Of a stretch of DNA of 64,000 nucleotides, positions 7,027 to 15,830 are shown in pieces. The DNA is from Anaerotignum sp. (lineage in GTDB: Bacteria > Bacillota > Clostridia > Lachnospirales > Anaerotignaceae), in NCBI GenBank assembly GCA_020024455.1, contig JAHHTU010000006.1:6181-70180 (forward strand), written 5' to 3'. Below the pieces are notes generated by a model that searched no databases, was not told where the DNA came from, and saw only the letters and a program-made list of their open reading frames with translations. The position numbers and the translations under genes are program-made. The stretch's first letter is position 1; each line of letters opens with the position of its first letter.

Positions 7027-8412
7027 TTAAAATTCCATTTTCTGTTTCAAATATGTTATCAATTCAGAAATCGGCATTCTTTCCTGTTCCATGGTATCTC
7101 TGTCACGTACAGTCACACAACCATCTTCCACACTTTCAAAATCGTATGTGATACAGAATGGTGTACCAATTTCGTCCTGTCTTCTGTAACGTTTGCCGAT
7201 AGAACCGGTTTCGTCATATTCGCAGTTAAATTCTTTTGCCAGCATTTGATATACTTCGGTTGCTTTTTCACCCAATTTTTTGGACAAAGGCAATACGGCT
7301 GCTTTCACAGGTGCTAATGCAGGGTGGAAATGCAATACGGTTCTGATATCGCCTTCACCCACTTCTTCCTCATCATATGCTTCACACAAGAACGCCAATG
7401 TCATTCTGTCTGCACCCAAAGAAGGTTCGATACAATAAGGGATATATTTTTTGTCTTTTTCTTGGTCAAAGTATGTCATATCCTGACCGCTTGTTTCTTG
7501 GTGACATTTCAAATCGTAATCGGTTCTGTCTGCAATGCCCCACAATTCGCCCCAACCAAATGGGAAACGATATTCAATATCCGTCGTACCTTTGCTGTAA
7601 TGGGATAATTCTTCTTTGGAGTGGTCTCTCAAACGAATGCTGGTTTCGGGCATATGCAAATCCAACAACCATTGTTTGCAGTAATTTCTCCAATACTGGA
7701 ACCATTCCATATCGGTATCCGGTTCACAGAAGAATTCCAATTCCATCTGTTCAAATTCTCTGGTACGGAATGTGAAGTTACCGGGTGTAATTTCGTTACG
7801 GAAAGATTTCCCAATCTGACCAATCCCGAATGGTAATTTTTTACGGCTGCTTCTTTGTACGTTTTTGAAGTTTACAAAAATACCCTGTGCCGTTTCTGGA
7901 CGCAGATACACTACGTTTTTGGCATCTTCTGTCACGCCTTGGAATGTTTTGAACATCAAATTGAATTGACGGATTTCTGTAAAGTTGTGTGCACCACAGG
8001 AAGGGCAACAGATATTGTGTTCGTCCACAAAATTTTTCATCTGGTCGTTGCTCCAACCGTCTACAATCATTTCCGGCATATTGTTGTCCTGTATAAATTC
8101 TTCAATCATTTTGTCAGCACGGAATCTTTCTTTACATTCTTTACAATCCATCAAAGGGTCACTGAAACCGCCCACATGACCGGACGCTACCCATGTTTGT
8201 GGGTTCATCAGGATTGCACAGTCCACCCCAACATTGTAAGGGCTTTCTTGAATAAATTTTTTCCACCATGCTTTTTTGACATTGTTTTTCAATTCCACAC
8301 CGATGGGGCCATAATCCCAAGTATTTGCCAAACCACCGTAAATTTCAGAACCGGGATATACAAAACCTCTGTTCTTTGCCAAAGCAACCACTTTTTCCAT
8401 TGTTTTTTCCAT
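7027..8412 (-). CDS. glyS: Glycyl-tRNA synthetase (single-chain, alpha2 type)
   Basis: The protein has 461 residues, the normal size of the eukaryote-like dimeric GlyRS of Firmicutes. It charges tRNA-Gly with glycine. Class II features are visible: FVYPGSEIYGGLANTWDYGP at the N-terminus, RPETAQGIFVNF (motif 2 region), FRTREFEQMELEFF, and a motif 3 region EPSLGADRMTLAFL. The C-terminal anticodon-binding domain begins near residue 365 (HPALAPVKAAVLPL). The ATG at 8412 has AAAGGAGG upstream; a longer frame to 8574 would run into the T-box leader. Expression is controlled by that T-box. Confidence 0.96.
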   Translation of the reverse strand: MEKTMEKVVALAKNRGFVYPGSEIYGGLANTWDYGPIGVELKNNVKKAWWKKFIQESPYNVGVDCAILMNPQTWVASGHVGGFSDPLMDCKECKERFRADKMIEEFIQDNNMPEMIVDGWSNDQMKNFVDEHNICCPSCGAHNFTEIRQFNLMFKTFQGVTEDAKNVVYLRPETAQGIFVNFKNVQRSSRKKLPFGIGQIGKSFRNEITPGNFTFRTREFEQMELEFFCEPDTDMEWFQYWRNYCKQWLLDLHMPETSIRLRDHSKEELSHYSKGTTDIEYRFPFGWGELWGIADRTDYDLKCHQETSGQDMTYFDQEKDKKYIPYCIEPSLGADRMTLAFLCEAYDEEEVGEGDIRTVLHFHPALAPVKAAVLPLSKKLGEKATEVYQMLAKEFNCEYDETGSIGKRYRRQDEIGTPFCITYDFESVEDGCVTVRDRDTMEQERMPISELITYLKQKMEF

Positions 8413-8470
8413 ACAAAAAACCTCCTTTGATTTGTGTGTTTTTATCGAGGAATACAAAGTTTTTTGTATC

Positions 8471-8700
8471 AAAAAAGCCTTCCACCCCTCGCCTATCAGA
8501 AGCAAGGGACGAAAGGCAAACAAGTCTTCCGCGGTTCCACCCTCATTGATTTGCATTGGTTTATGCAAACCCACTCTTGTGAAAAATCATGCTGCTCCAA
8601 AGTGCCGTTCTTTGCATTGTATTGTCATCTTGCACCCACCGATGACTCTCTGAAAAATCCGCCGCAAATACTCCTCTTTTTCTACGCAGTTATGAACTTG
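8471..8700 (-). ncRNA. Glycine T-box leader of glyS
   Basis: The T-box sequence AGGGTGGAACCGCGG is present on the minus strand at 8529-8543. It is followed by an intrinsic terminator whose arms are GCCTTTCGTCCCTTGC and GCGAGGGGTGGAAGGC (8471-8517, then T6). The 5' part has Stem I-like elements AGAGAGT and GGTGGGTGCAAGATGAC. A likely specifier codon GGC (glycine) is at 8604-8606, in the sequence GAACGGCACTTTGG. Uncharged tRNA-Gly should stabilise the antiterminator and switch glyS on. The specifier assignment is by position and identity of the downstream gene. Confidence 0.93.
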
Positions 8701-8706
8701 TTTATC

Positions 8707-8735
8707 AATCTATCACAGTTTTTTGTCATTGTCAA
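8707..8735 (-). promoter_or_regulatory. Promoter of the glyS T-box transcript
   Basis: On the minus strand the -35 is a perfect TTGACA (8730-8735), the spacer is 17 nt and the -10 is TAGATT (8707-8712). It lies between recO and the T-box, so glyS has its own start even though the upstream genes run in the same direction. Confidence 0.75.
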
Positions 8736-8758
8736 GCGGTTTTTTCTTTTTCTGAAAA

Positions 8759-9484
8759 TCAAATGTCCGCCGTAAAACGTCTGCTTTTCAAATCCAAGCC
8801 CAAATGTACCTGTATATAACGACGTAACACATGGTCTAATTCCTGCAACACGGCATCAGAAATCGAAAACGAAAAAATTTTCTTTTCCGTTTCGTATAGC
8901 ACATATTGCATCGCTTGCACAACACCAGCCGACAGTGGTTTTGCCCCCGTTGTTCTGTGTCGTTCACATAAAAAGAGTGCCTCCTGTTCCGCAAAGAACA
9001 GCCGCTCGCCCTTCTGACACTCCATACATTCCACAGATGCCAAAAACCCTGTCACTTGCAGCCATTTGATTTCCAGAATACGTCCCACCAACTGTGCAGA
9101 AATATCACCTTTTGCCATTTTCTGCAACCCCAGCAAAAAGTATCGCAACACCGCATCATGCTCCATATGGTCGGGACAAATGCGGTCTGCCAATTCTGCC
9201 AAATACACCGCCTGCGAAAGCATATCCATATCTGTACGCAATTCATAAAAACTTTCAATCAAATCTGCCTGTGTCACAGAGGCAAACCCTCGCCCTTCAA
9301 ACAATGTAAAATCAGCATAACAAAACAACTGTGTCCCTGCCAAAAGAGGGCTTTTTGTTTTTTTTGCACCTTTTGCACATAAGCGTACTTTGCCGACGCC
9401 CTTTGCCAGCACCACAAGATATTTATTGTTTTCGCCTTGCGGCTGTTCCTGTATCACAATGCCTCTGATTTGGTTTACGCCCAT
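8759..9484 (-). CDS. recO: DNA repair protein RecO
   Basis: The protein has 241 residues. It has an N-terminal OB-fold (IRGIVIQEQPQGENNKYLVV ... VRLCAKGAKK) and a helical C-terminal domain. A zinc-binding cluster (ECMEC near residue 147 and LCERH near 170) is placed as in Firmicutes RecO. RecO loads RecA with RecF/RecR in recombinational repair. It follows the DUF434 gene by 1 nt and belongs to the era-yqzL-recO-glyS order common in Firmicutes. Confidence 0.92.
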   Translation of the reverse strand: MGVNQIRGIVIQEQPQGENNKYLVVLAKGVGKVRLCAKGAKKTKSPLLAGTQLFCYADFTLFEGRGFASVTQADLIESFYELRTDMDMLSQAVYLAELADRICPDHMEHDAVLRYFLLGLQKMAKGDISAQLVGRILEIKWLQVTGFLASVECMECQKGERLFFAEQEALFLCERHRTTGAKPLSAGVVQAMQYVLYETEKKIFSFSISDAVLQELDHVLRRYIQVHLGLDLKSRRFTADI

Positions 9485-9485
9485 A

Positions 9486-10220
9486 TCATGCCTCCATGTT
9501 CTCTTTCGGATACAAAAATGTAAAATCCAATGTTGGTAATTTTCCTAATTTTTCTAAAATCCATGCATTTGCATTCACCCAACTTTTGCACTTATCCAAT
9601 ATGATGGCATCTGCTGTCATCACACAATCCAGCATCTCCAATGTCGTATCCACATCATGAATGACTTCTGCCTCAATGGTAACAGGCAAATCAGAAAGCC
9701 ACTCCAAAATCAATCCTTTGAGCCTACCCGAATTGGAAACGGGAGCATCTAAATAAAAGATGGCTTTTTCTGCGTGTTTTTCCGTCAAATATCCACCTAT
9801 CAAACGCACTGCCTGCTCTGTTTTGTCAATCACACGATAAGAGCCACGCAATGCTGCCAAATCTCTAATACTGCCGTCCATGCCTTTGCACAGCACCGTA
9901 TCCGACAATGCCACTTCTGTGGTAATGATGCTGTTTAAGCCGTCAATATGTACCGTTTTTCCTGCCAAACTGCCTGTGATTTCCTTTTGTTTTCTTTCTT
10001 TGGTCTGTGCCAACGTGGAAACTGCCCGCACCAAAGCCAATCTTTGCCGTTCGGAAAACATATAATGATTGCCAATCATCACCGATGCTGCTTTGATGCG
10101 ATACCCTCTGTCCAACAGATATTGCAAATCTTTTGCCGCCTCATATAATTTTGATACACTTGCCCCATAAAATTCTTTTGCATCACTTGGGACATAGCCT
10201 CGTTTTACCGTTTTGCTCAT
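9486..10220 (-). CDS. DUF434 domain protein
   Basis: The protein has 244 residues. The N-terminal ~60 residues (RGYVPSDAKEFYGASVSKLY, then YEAAKDLQYLLDRGY) match DUF434. The remainder (TVHIDGLNSIITTEVALSD, CKGMDGSIRDLAALRGSYR, IFYLDAPVSNSGRLKGLIL) matches the associated DUF5616-type domain. The acidic D-G-x-N and LDAPVSNS motifs suggest a Toprim/PIN-like nucleotide-handling fold, but no function is established. The ATG at 10220 follows GGGGGGAAC. It lies between yqzL and recO. Confidence 0.75.
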   Translation of the reverse strand: MSKTVKRGYVPSDAKEFYGASVSKLYEAAKDLQYLLDRGYRIKAASVMIGNHYMFSERQRLALVRAVSTLAQTKERKQKEITGSLAGKTVHIDGLNSIITTEVALSDTVLCKGMDGSIRDLAALRGSYRVIDKTEQAVRLIGGYLTEKHAEKAIFYLDAPVSNSGRLKGLILEWLSDLPVTIEAEVIHDVDTTLEMLDCVMTADAIILDKCKSWVNANAWILEKLGKLPTLDFTFLYPKENMEA

Positions 10221-10241
10221 GTTGTTCCCCCCATGACATAC

Positions 10242-10270
10242 ACAGGCTTTGGAGTATTTCCAAAGCCTGT
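10242..10270. repeat. Intergenic stem-loop between yqzL and DUF434 gene
   Basis: A perfect 12-bp inverted repeat, ACAGGCTTTGGA / TCCAAAGCCTGT, surrounds a 5-nt loop. No T-run follows on either strand, so it is more likely an mRNA processing or stability element than a terminator. Confidence 0.6.
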
Positions 10271-10276
10271 TGTCCA

Positions 10277-10417
10277 TCAATCGAATGTTTTGTAACGGGA
10301 ACTTTCCGCAATCCGCCTTTTGGGATTGGGTGTCTGCTGTGACTTTCTGTATTGCAGATAATCCCGTACTTGTCCTGTCTGCAAAAATATTTGCCATAAT
10401 TCCTGTTCTGTTTTCAT
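10277..10417 (-). CDS. yqzL: YqzL-family small protein
   Basis: The protein has 46 residues, MKTEQELWQIFLQTGQVRDY at the start and a basic C-terminal half. The pattern W-x-x-F-x-x-T-G-x-x-x-x-Y-L matches the YqzL family found between era and recO in Firmicutes. Function is unknown. The ATG at 10417 is preceded by AAAGGGG; a longer frame from 10462 would overlap more upstream sequence without a better binding site. Confidence 0.7.
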   Translation of the reverse strand: MKTEQELWQIFLQTGQVRDYLQYRKSQQTPNPKRRIAESSRYKTFD

Positions 10418-10498
10418 ACGGTCATCGTCCCCTTTCAAGGTTAACATATGACAGAAAAACAAAACCCATACGACACAATTCTTGCCATATTTGCTTTC

Positions 10499-11404
10499 TT
10501 ACAGATTTTTTTTGTCATAACCGAAGTTACGCAACAAGAAATCGCTGTCACGCCAATCTTTTTTCACTTTTACCCAAATTTGCAAAAAGATAGAAGAACC
10601 CAGCAAACGCTCCATATCCTGTCTTGCGTATGTGCCGATTTTTTTGAGCATACTGCCATGTTTGCCGATGATGATGCCTTTATGCGAGTCCTTTTCACAG
10701 TATATCAATGCTTGCACATCAACAATATTTTGTTCGGGGCGTTTTTTCATGGACATAATTTCCACTGCAATTCCATGCGGAATTTCATCTTGTAACAGAT
10801 ACAATGCTTTTTCTCTGATGATTTCCGATGCAATTTGACGTTCCGGTTGGTCTGTCACCATATCGGCTGGGAAATACTGTGGGCCTTCGGGTAAAAATTT
10901 GCGAATGACTTGTAACAGTCGGTCTGTATTGTTGCCGGTTGCCGCAGAAATGGGCACGACTTCCCGAAACGGATATAATCTGCTGTATGTGTCAATCACT
11001 GCCAGCAATTTTTCTTTGTCCAGTACAGTATCCACTTTGTTGATGACCAGTACTACAGGTGTTTTTACATTTTGTAATTTTTCCAAAACGTATTTATCTG
11101 CTTCCAACACTTTCTCTGTGGGTTCTACCAAAAACAACACCACGTCCACCTCTTTGAATGTATTTTCCGCAGAACGCACCATAAATTCTCCCAATTTGTG
11201 TTTTGGCTTATGAATCCCCGGTGTATCCAAAAATACACATTGAAAATCCTCTTTTGTCAAAATGCTTGTAATTTTGTTTCTGGTTGTTTGTGGTTTGTTG
11301 GACGTAATCGCAATTTTTTCCCCAATCAAACAATTCATCAATGTGGATTTTCCTACATTTGGTCTACCTACCAATGATACAAACCCTGAATAAAATTTTC
11401 CCAT
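10499..11404 (-). CDS. era: GTPase Era
   Basis: The protein has 301 residues. The G1 motif is GRPNVGKST (residues 13-21). Switch residues lie in NKPQTTRNKI, G3 is DTPGIHKP, G4 is NKVD near residue 122 and G5 is SAATG near 152. The C-terminal KH domain (VDVQALIYCEKDSHKGIIIG, then KHGSMLKKIG) binds the 3' end of 16S rRNA. Era is needed for 30S subunit maturation. The start at ATG 11404 is chosen because a longer frame would cover the end of the preceding gene. It starts 14 nt after that gene. Confidence 0.97.
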   Translation of the reverse strand: MGKFYSGFVSLVGRPNVGKSTLMNCLIGEKIAITSNKPQTTRNKITSILTKEDFQCVFLDTPGIHKPKHKLGEFMVRSAENTFKEVDVVLFLVEPTEKVLEADKYVLEKLQNVKTPVVLVINKVDTVLDKEKLLAVIDTYSRLYPFREVVPISAATGNNTDRLLQVIRKFLPEGPQYFPADMVTDQPERQIASEIIREKALYLLQDEIPHGIAVEIMSMKKRPEQNIVDVQALIYCEKDSHKGIIIGKHGSMLKKIGTYARQDMERLLGSSIFLQIWVKVKKDWRDSDFLLRNFGYDKKNL

Positions 11405-11418
11405 AGATTGCCTCCTGC

Positions 11419-11892
11419 TTATTCTTGTTCCAATGCTTGGCGTTCTGCCTCCATTGCCGCTTTCATTTCTGCCTCTTTTGCGTCCCAATCCGCTTGCATT
11501 TCCAACAGCAACATATATTGCAGCCATCTGTCATTTTTTGTTTCAATATCTTCTTTTGTCAATCCTTTGAGCATGGTCAATGCCTGATAATAGCGAATAC
11601 CGTTTTCCGCTGTGATATATTCCGACTGCATACCCAATATCACCGCAATGCGATTGGGCAGCATATAACGGCGGATTTCATCTTGTACGCCTTGTGTGGA
11701 TTTTCCCAAACGCTGCATAAACTCCATGGCATTTTTATAATGCACAATATATTCACTTTCTTTGATTTTCACACGCTTCGCCTGCCACTTGGTTTCAATG
11801 TATTCCACAATTTCTTCCATTGTTTTTGCATTTGGCTGAATTTGCACGTCTGCAAAACGTGCTTTTAATGCTTCCATTCTGTCTTGGCTCAT
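11419..11892 (-). CDS. Unrecognised 157-residue charged protein
   Basis: The gene overlaps the uracil-DNA glycosylase gene by 4 nt (ATGA) and sits 14 nt before era, so it is translated as part of this operon. The protein is soluble and predicted mostly helical, with no signal peptide or membrane segment. Its C-terminus is a long, very acidic/charged helix (DWDAKEAEMKAAMEAERQAL) that may form a coiled coil. I do not recognise a family. Position between a repair gene and era hints at nucleic-acid metabolism, but that is inference only. Confidence 0.7.
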   Translation of the reverse strand: MSQDRMEALKARFADVQIQPNAKTMEEIVEYIETKWQAKRVKIKESEYIVHYKNAMEFMQRLGKSTQGVQDEIRRYMLPNRIAVILGMQSEYITAENGIRYYQALTMLKGLTKEDIETKNDRWLQYMLLLEMQADWDAKEAEMKAAMEAERQALEQE

Positions 11893-12461
11893 GATTCTTC
11901 TATTCCTTTCAGTTCATCTAATTTTTTTCGGATTGCCTGCATATCTTCCCAAGCAGGCCGCTTTTTCGTTTCATCTCGCAACAATGCAGATGGGTGATAT
12001 GTAGCAATGATATGACAGCCTTTGCGTTCATACCATTGTCCTCTTTGTTTTGTAATTTTAAAATTTTCATCAATGATGGTTGTTGCTGCAATTCTGCCCA
12101 AACATACAATGATTTTGGGTTGTATGAGTGCAAATTGATATCGTAGATAATTGATGCAAGCCTGTTTTTCATCGTCATGCGGGTCACGGTTACCGGGTGG
12201 TCTGCATTTGACCACATTGGCAATATAGACATCTTCCATGCGTAAATGCACAGCAGACAACATTTTATCCAATAATTGTCCCGCAGGGCCAACAAAAGGC
12301 TGTCCCTGCAAATCCTCCTGTTGTCCGGGGCCCTCTCCGATAAACATAATATCTGCCTGTTTGTTGCCTTTGCCGATGACAACATTTGTCCGCATTTCCG
12401 ACAACCTGCATTTTTTGCAATGATAACAAGCCCCTTCTAAAATTTCCCATGTTTTTTCCAT
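11889..12461 (-). CDS. Uracil-DNA glycosylase, family 4 (Fe-S)
   Basis: The protein has 190 residues. Motif A is GEGPGQQEDLQGQPFVG near residue 40 and the C-terminal uracil-recognition motif is TYHPSALLR near residue 158. Cysteines that would ligate the 4Fe-4S cluster are visible: CYHCKKC near residue 12, KCRPPG near 83, and one near 99 and 153. It removes uracil from DNA in base-excision repair. The ATG at 12461 has GGAGTGAAAG upstream. It is followed by an overlapping gene and then era. Confidence 0.92.
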   Translation of the reverse strand: MEKTWEILEGACYHCKKCRLSEMRTNVVIGKGNKQADIMFIGEGPGQQEDLQGQPFVGPAGQLLDKMLSAVHLRMEDVYIANVVKCRPPGNRDPHDDEKQACINYLRYQFALIQPKIIVCLGRIAATTIIDENFKITKQRGQWYERKGCHIIATYHPSALLRDETKKRPAWEDMQAIRKKLDELKGIEES

Positions 12462-12466
12462 ATCTT

Positions 12467-12811
12467 TCACTCCAAACGATATGCTTTCAGTGCCTCTTTC
12501 GCCCAATTCACAAAATGCTCACTAGCCCCCCAATCAAAGCGAAAAAAGATACCGTTGCTGCTGCCACCTGCCACAAAATGCACATTTGTAACCCCATCGA
12601 CTGCATTTACCAAAACCGTCAATGTCGCACGATTGCCGGTACGCATATAATACTGCTCAAACACTGCCATCTCTACCTCTGCCCCTTGTTGTGTCTGGAT
12701 TGCATAGCGGTCTAAACATTTTGCACAGGTAAATTTGTCCAGTTCCTTTTCTAAAATATCTATGGTCTCTTTGGGTGATAACGATACCTTCCAATCTTCG
12801 TTTTGCATCAC
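12467..12811 (-). CDS. DUF6054-like small protein
   Basis: The protein has 114 residues. The central pattern, AVFEQYYMRTGNRATLTVLV then HFVAGGSSNGIFFRFDWG, resembles the DUF6054 family (x-V-F-E-x-Y ... G-N-R ... A/S-G-G-S-x-x-x-F-F-x-F). CAKC at residues 29-32 could be redox active or bind metal. It ends 5 nt before the uracil-DNA glycosylase gene and is probably co-transcribed. Function unknown; family match is from memory of the pattern. Confidence 0.55.
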   Translation of the reverse strand: MMQNEDWKVSLSPKETIDILEKELDKFTCAKCLDRYAIQTQQGAEVEMAVFEQYYMRTGNRATLTVLVNAVDGVTNVHFVAGGSSNGIFFRFDWGASEHFVNWAKEALKAYRLE

Positions 12812-12846
12812 ATTACCCCTTTCTGTCTGCTTGCAAATACTTGATT

Positions 12847-13239
12847 TTATTTAATATCTTCCCCTCGAAAACCAAACGGCAACAAATCGGATACAGAAAA
12901 TGCTTTTTCGCCTGCGGTATCACTCCAAAGCACCACTTCACCTTCGGGCATAAATTCAAACAAAATCTGTCTGCAAATACCACAAGGTGCTGCATAATCG
13001 CCACTGCTTGCCACGATAGCAATTTTTTCAAATTCCTGTACACCTTCGGAAACTGCTTTTGTCACAGCTGTCCGTTCGGCACAGATGGTCGCTCCGTATG
13101 TTGCATTTTCCACATTACAACCTGTAAACACACGACCATCTTTTGCCAGCAATGCCGCTCCCACCTGAAAATGAGAATATGGTGCATATGCATATGTCAT
13201 TGCCTGTTTTGCTTTTTCAATCAATGTTTTGTTATCCAT
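12847..13239 (-). CDS. cdd: Cytidine deaminase
   Basis: The protein has 130 residues, the size of homotetrameric Cdd. The zinc site is complete: NVENATYGATICAERTAV (Cys and catalytic Glu) and APCGICRQILFEF (Cys-x-x-Cys). The N-terminal YAPYSHFQVGAALL is also standard. It deaminates cytidine/deoxycytidine for pyrimidine salvage. The ATG at 13239 follows AAAGGACG. It lies 19 nt after ybeY in the usual Firmicutes order ybeY-(dgkA)-cdd-era, here without dgkA. Confidence 0.96.
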   Translation of the reverse strand: MDNKTLIEKAKQAMTYAYAPYSHFQVGAALLAKDGRVFTGCNVENATYGATICAERTAVTKAVSEGVQEFEKIAIVASSGDYAAPCGICRQILFEFMPEGEVVLWSDTAGEKAFSVSDLLPFGFRGEDIK

Positions 13240-13258
13240 ATCTGTCACGTCCTTTTCT

Positions 13259-13726
13259 TTATGCTCTTGGAATACCTGCCGTCTCCAATATTTCTTTTTG
13301 TTTGGCAAACATTTCTTTTTCTTCTTCCGGCTCTATATGGTCATAGCCCAGCAAGTGCAACATACTGTGTGCGGTCAAAAATGCAATTTCTCTTTTGAGA
13401 GAATGTCCGTATTCCTCCGCTTGCTCCTTGGCTTTCTCCAAAGAAATGATAATATCCCCCAATACAATTTCCCCGTTTTCATTTCTTTCTATGATTTCAT
13501 TTTCTGCAAATGTCAACATTGGAAAGCTCAATACATCTGTCGGGCGGTCAATATTACGAAATTGTTTGTTGATTTGCTGTATTTCCGCATTATCCACAAT
13601 GGAAATGCTTACCTCGCAATTTTCATCAAATCCCTCATATCGCAAACTGTCCAAAACAATGGTTTCTATGGCTTGTTCCAATGCTTTTGGAAAATCCTCT
13701 GTACGAATATCAATCAGTGCTGTCAT
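13259..13726 (-). CDS. ybeY: Endoribonuclease / rRNA maturation factor YbeY
   Basis: The protein has 155 residues. The zinc motif HSMLHLLGYDH (H-x3-H-x5-H) lies near residue 124, preceded by RPTDVLSFPM. YbeY acts in 16S rRNA 3'-end processing and ribosome quality control. The start at ATG 13726 overlaps the end of the upstream HD-domain gene by 17 nt, indicating translational coupling. An upstream longer frame is not supported by a binding site. Confidence 0.95.
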   Translation of the reverse strand: MTALIDIRTEDFPKALEQAIETIVLDSLRYEGFDENCEVSISIVDNAEIQQINKQFRNIDRPTDVLSFPMLTFAENEIIERNENGEIVLGDIIISLEKAKEQAEEYGHSLKREIAFLTAHSMLHLLGYDHIEPEEEKEMFAKQKEILETAGIPRA

Positions 13727-15830
13727 TGGTTTGTTCCTCCTGTGTGGTTTGTACTTCTTTGTGTTCTGCCGCTTGAATGTCTGTTTGTTTGGGATACGCA
13801 ACACGCTCATGATACATACCATGAAATACTTTCAAAAAAGAGGTTCGAATCATTTCCAATTCATTGATGGTCAATCCGCTGTTGTTCAGCTGCCCATCGT
13901 CCAATTTGTCTTTCATCAAACCTTTCATTGCCTCTGCGGCTTCGTCCAATGTCTTGCCTTGTCCCAACATAGAACGCACAGCCGCCTCCACCGTATCTGC
14001 CAACATCACCACCGCCGCTTCTCTGCTAGATGGTATTTTCCCATGATACCGATAGTTGCTTTCGTCCACCTGCTCTGCACCATATTGTTTGAGTGCCTGA
14101 AAATAAAAATATTTTACCAAGCCTGTCCCATGATGCTCCACAATCATGTCCTGTATCACAGATGGCAACTTATATCTTTGTGCCAATTCCAAACCGTCTT
14201 TTGTGTGATTGGTGATGATTTTTGCACTTTTTTCGGGTGGTAAATCATCATGCGGGTTGTGTCCTGTTTGATTTTCCGCAAAATATAACGGATATTTCAA
14301 TTTTCCCACATCATGATAATACGCCCCTGCCCTTGCCAATGCCGTATTGCCGCCAATGTCATACACAGCCGTTTCTGCCAGATTTGCCACAATCAAGCTG
14401 TGGTGATATGTACCGGGAGCTTCAATCATCAACTTACGCAACAGTTCATTGTTTGGATTTGTAAATTCCATCAACCGCAAAGCTGTATTTGCCTGAAACA
14501 CCGTTTCCCAAAACGGCAAACTGCCCACAGCCACAATCATGGAAACCAAGCCCGTTGCCGCACCGATACCGCTTTGTACTAACAACGTCATGGAATATCC
14601 TTCTCCAAAGAAAAAGCCCAAAGCCATCATCGCCGTGAAATTGACAAACGCCATACCCAATGTTGCAGGAAACAAATAGGCACGCTTGTCCGTTTTTTGT
14701 ATAATCAACGCCGCAAATGTACCACTCAATAAGGCATACATCAAAAACTGTACGTCACCATGATAAATAAAACACCCCACAATACAAAACAATGCATTGA
14801 GCCATAACGCCGTTCTTCTGCCAATCAATAAGCTGACCAGCATCGCAAACAACCCTGCCGGAATGAGTGTAAACATTTCCAAATCGGATAACAATGCAAT
14901 CAATAATATCATGATGATGTATATGGTAAATAACATACGCACTTCATTTTGTTTCAATACCTTTGCACTTCTGCCCCATATAAAAAACAAATACATTGCT
15001 GCAAACACCATACTGGTCATCAATAAACTACCCAACAACGGCATCAAATTCCCCTCAATACCGCTTTCGTCCACCAAACGCAATGTCACCAGTCTGTCAT
15101 AAATTTCTTGGGTGATGATTTCGCCCTCATCTACAATTTTTTGATTTTTTCGAATCAATACGTCGGCAACTTCTGCCCGTTTTTCTTCTTTGGCTGCTTC
15201 CACAGCCGCATCGTCCACAATCAAATTCGGCTCAATGGCTGCAGTCAAAAGCACCATTGCCATCTCTTTCAAATCTATATGCCAATCCGATTTGGTCAAT
15301 GCATTTTGCAATGTTTCTTTTGCCTGCTCTATGCCATCGGCAGTCACACCTTTTTCATACACGGTATGCAATACCGAAACACAATCATGCATAAAATCTT
15401 TTCTTTGTTGTGGTGTCAACGCCTGATATGCCGTCAACTGCTTATGCAATAACACCACAGGCAATTCCAATGCCGTTTTCTGCACAGCATCGTAATAGCT
15501 TTCGTCCTCCCCCAAATGGGCAAGCACCGTTTCCAATTCCTCAAAAACGCCCTCCACCTGCAAGGTACATTTTTCTGCCACAGACACATCTGTTTTGTAA
15601 ATCGGGCCAACACTGTTTGCTGCGGCTGCCCGCAATTTTTCTGTTGCAGCCTCATCAACGGTATCTTCTGTAGCAACATATCGCTTTGTTGCCACAGAAC
15701 CCACCTGCACGGTATTTCTTTGTTGTATCGAGCCTGTGCCTATGACAATCACCGTTAAAATCAAAGCCAATACAAACAGTGAATTTTGAAAAATGGCTTT
15801 ATTTTTTGTGATATTTTTCTTTCTTGTCAT
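13710..15830 (-). CDS. pgpH: 7TM-HD family phosphohydrolase (PgpH-like, c-di-AMP phosphodiesterase)
   Basis: The protein has 706 residues. There is one N-terminal membrane segment (about 17-38) and a large extracellular 7TMR-HDED domain. A block of seven membrane segments follows (about 280-480). The C-terminal cytoplasmic HD domain has TYHHSLIVANLAE and AYYHDVGKLKYP. In Listeria, PgpH hydrolyses cyclic di-AMP, which controls turgor and envelope homeostasis. The start at ATG 15830 overlaps the 3' end of phoH by 32 nt. Order phoH-pgpH-ybeY is conserved in Firmicutes. Confidence 0.92.
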   Translation of the reverse strand: MTRKKNITKNKAIFQNSLFVLALILTVIVIGTGSIQQRNTVQVGSVATKRYVATEDTVDEAATEKLRAAAANSVGPIYKTDVSVAEKCTLQVEGVFEELETVLAHLGEDESYYDAVQKTALELPVVLLHKQLTAYQALTPQQRKDFMHDCVSVLHTVYEKGVTADGIEQAKETLQNALTKSDWHIDLKEMAMVLLTAAIEPNLIVDDAAVEAAKEEKRAEVADVLIRKNQKIVDEGEIITQEIYDRLVTLRLVDESGIEGNLMPLLGSLLMTSMVFAAMYLFFIWGRSAKVLKQNEVRMLFTIYIIMILLIALLSDLEMFTLIPAGLFAMLVSLLIGRRTALWLNALFCIVGCFIYHGDVQFLMYALLSGTFAALIIQKTDKRAYLFPATLGMAFVNFTAMMALGFFFGEGYSMTLLVQSGIGAATGLVSMIVAVGSLPFWETVFQANTALRLMEFTNPNNELLRKLMIEAPGTYHHSLIVANLAETAVYDIGGNTALARAGAYYHDVGKLKYPLYFAENQTGHNPHDDLPPEKSAKIITNHTKDGLELAQRYKLPSVIQDMIVEHHGTGLVKYFYFQALKQYGAEQVDESNYRYHGKIPSSREAAVVMLADTVEAAVRSMLGQGKTLDEAAEAMKGLMKDKLDDGQLNNSGLTINELEMIRTSFLKVFHGMYHERVAYPKQTDIQAAEHKEVQTTQEEQTNDSTD

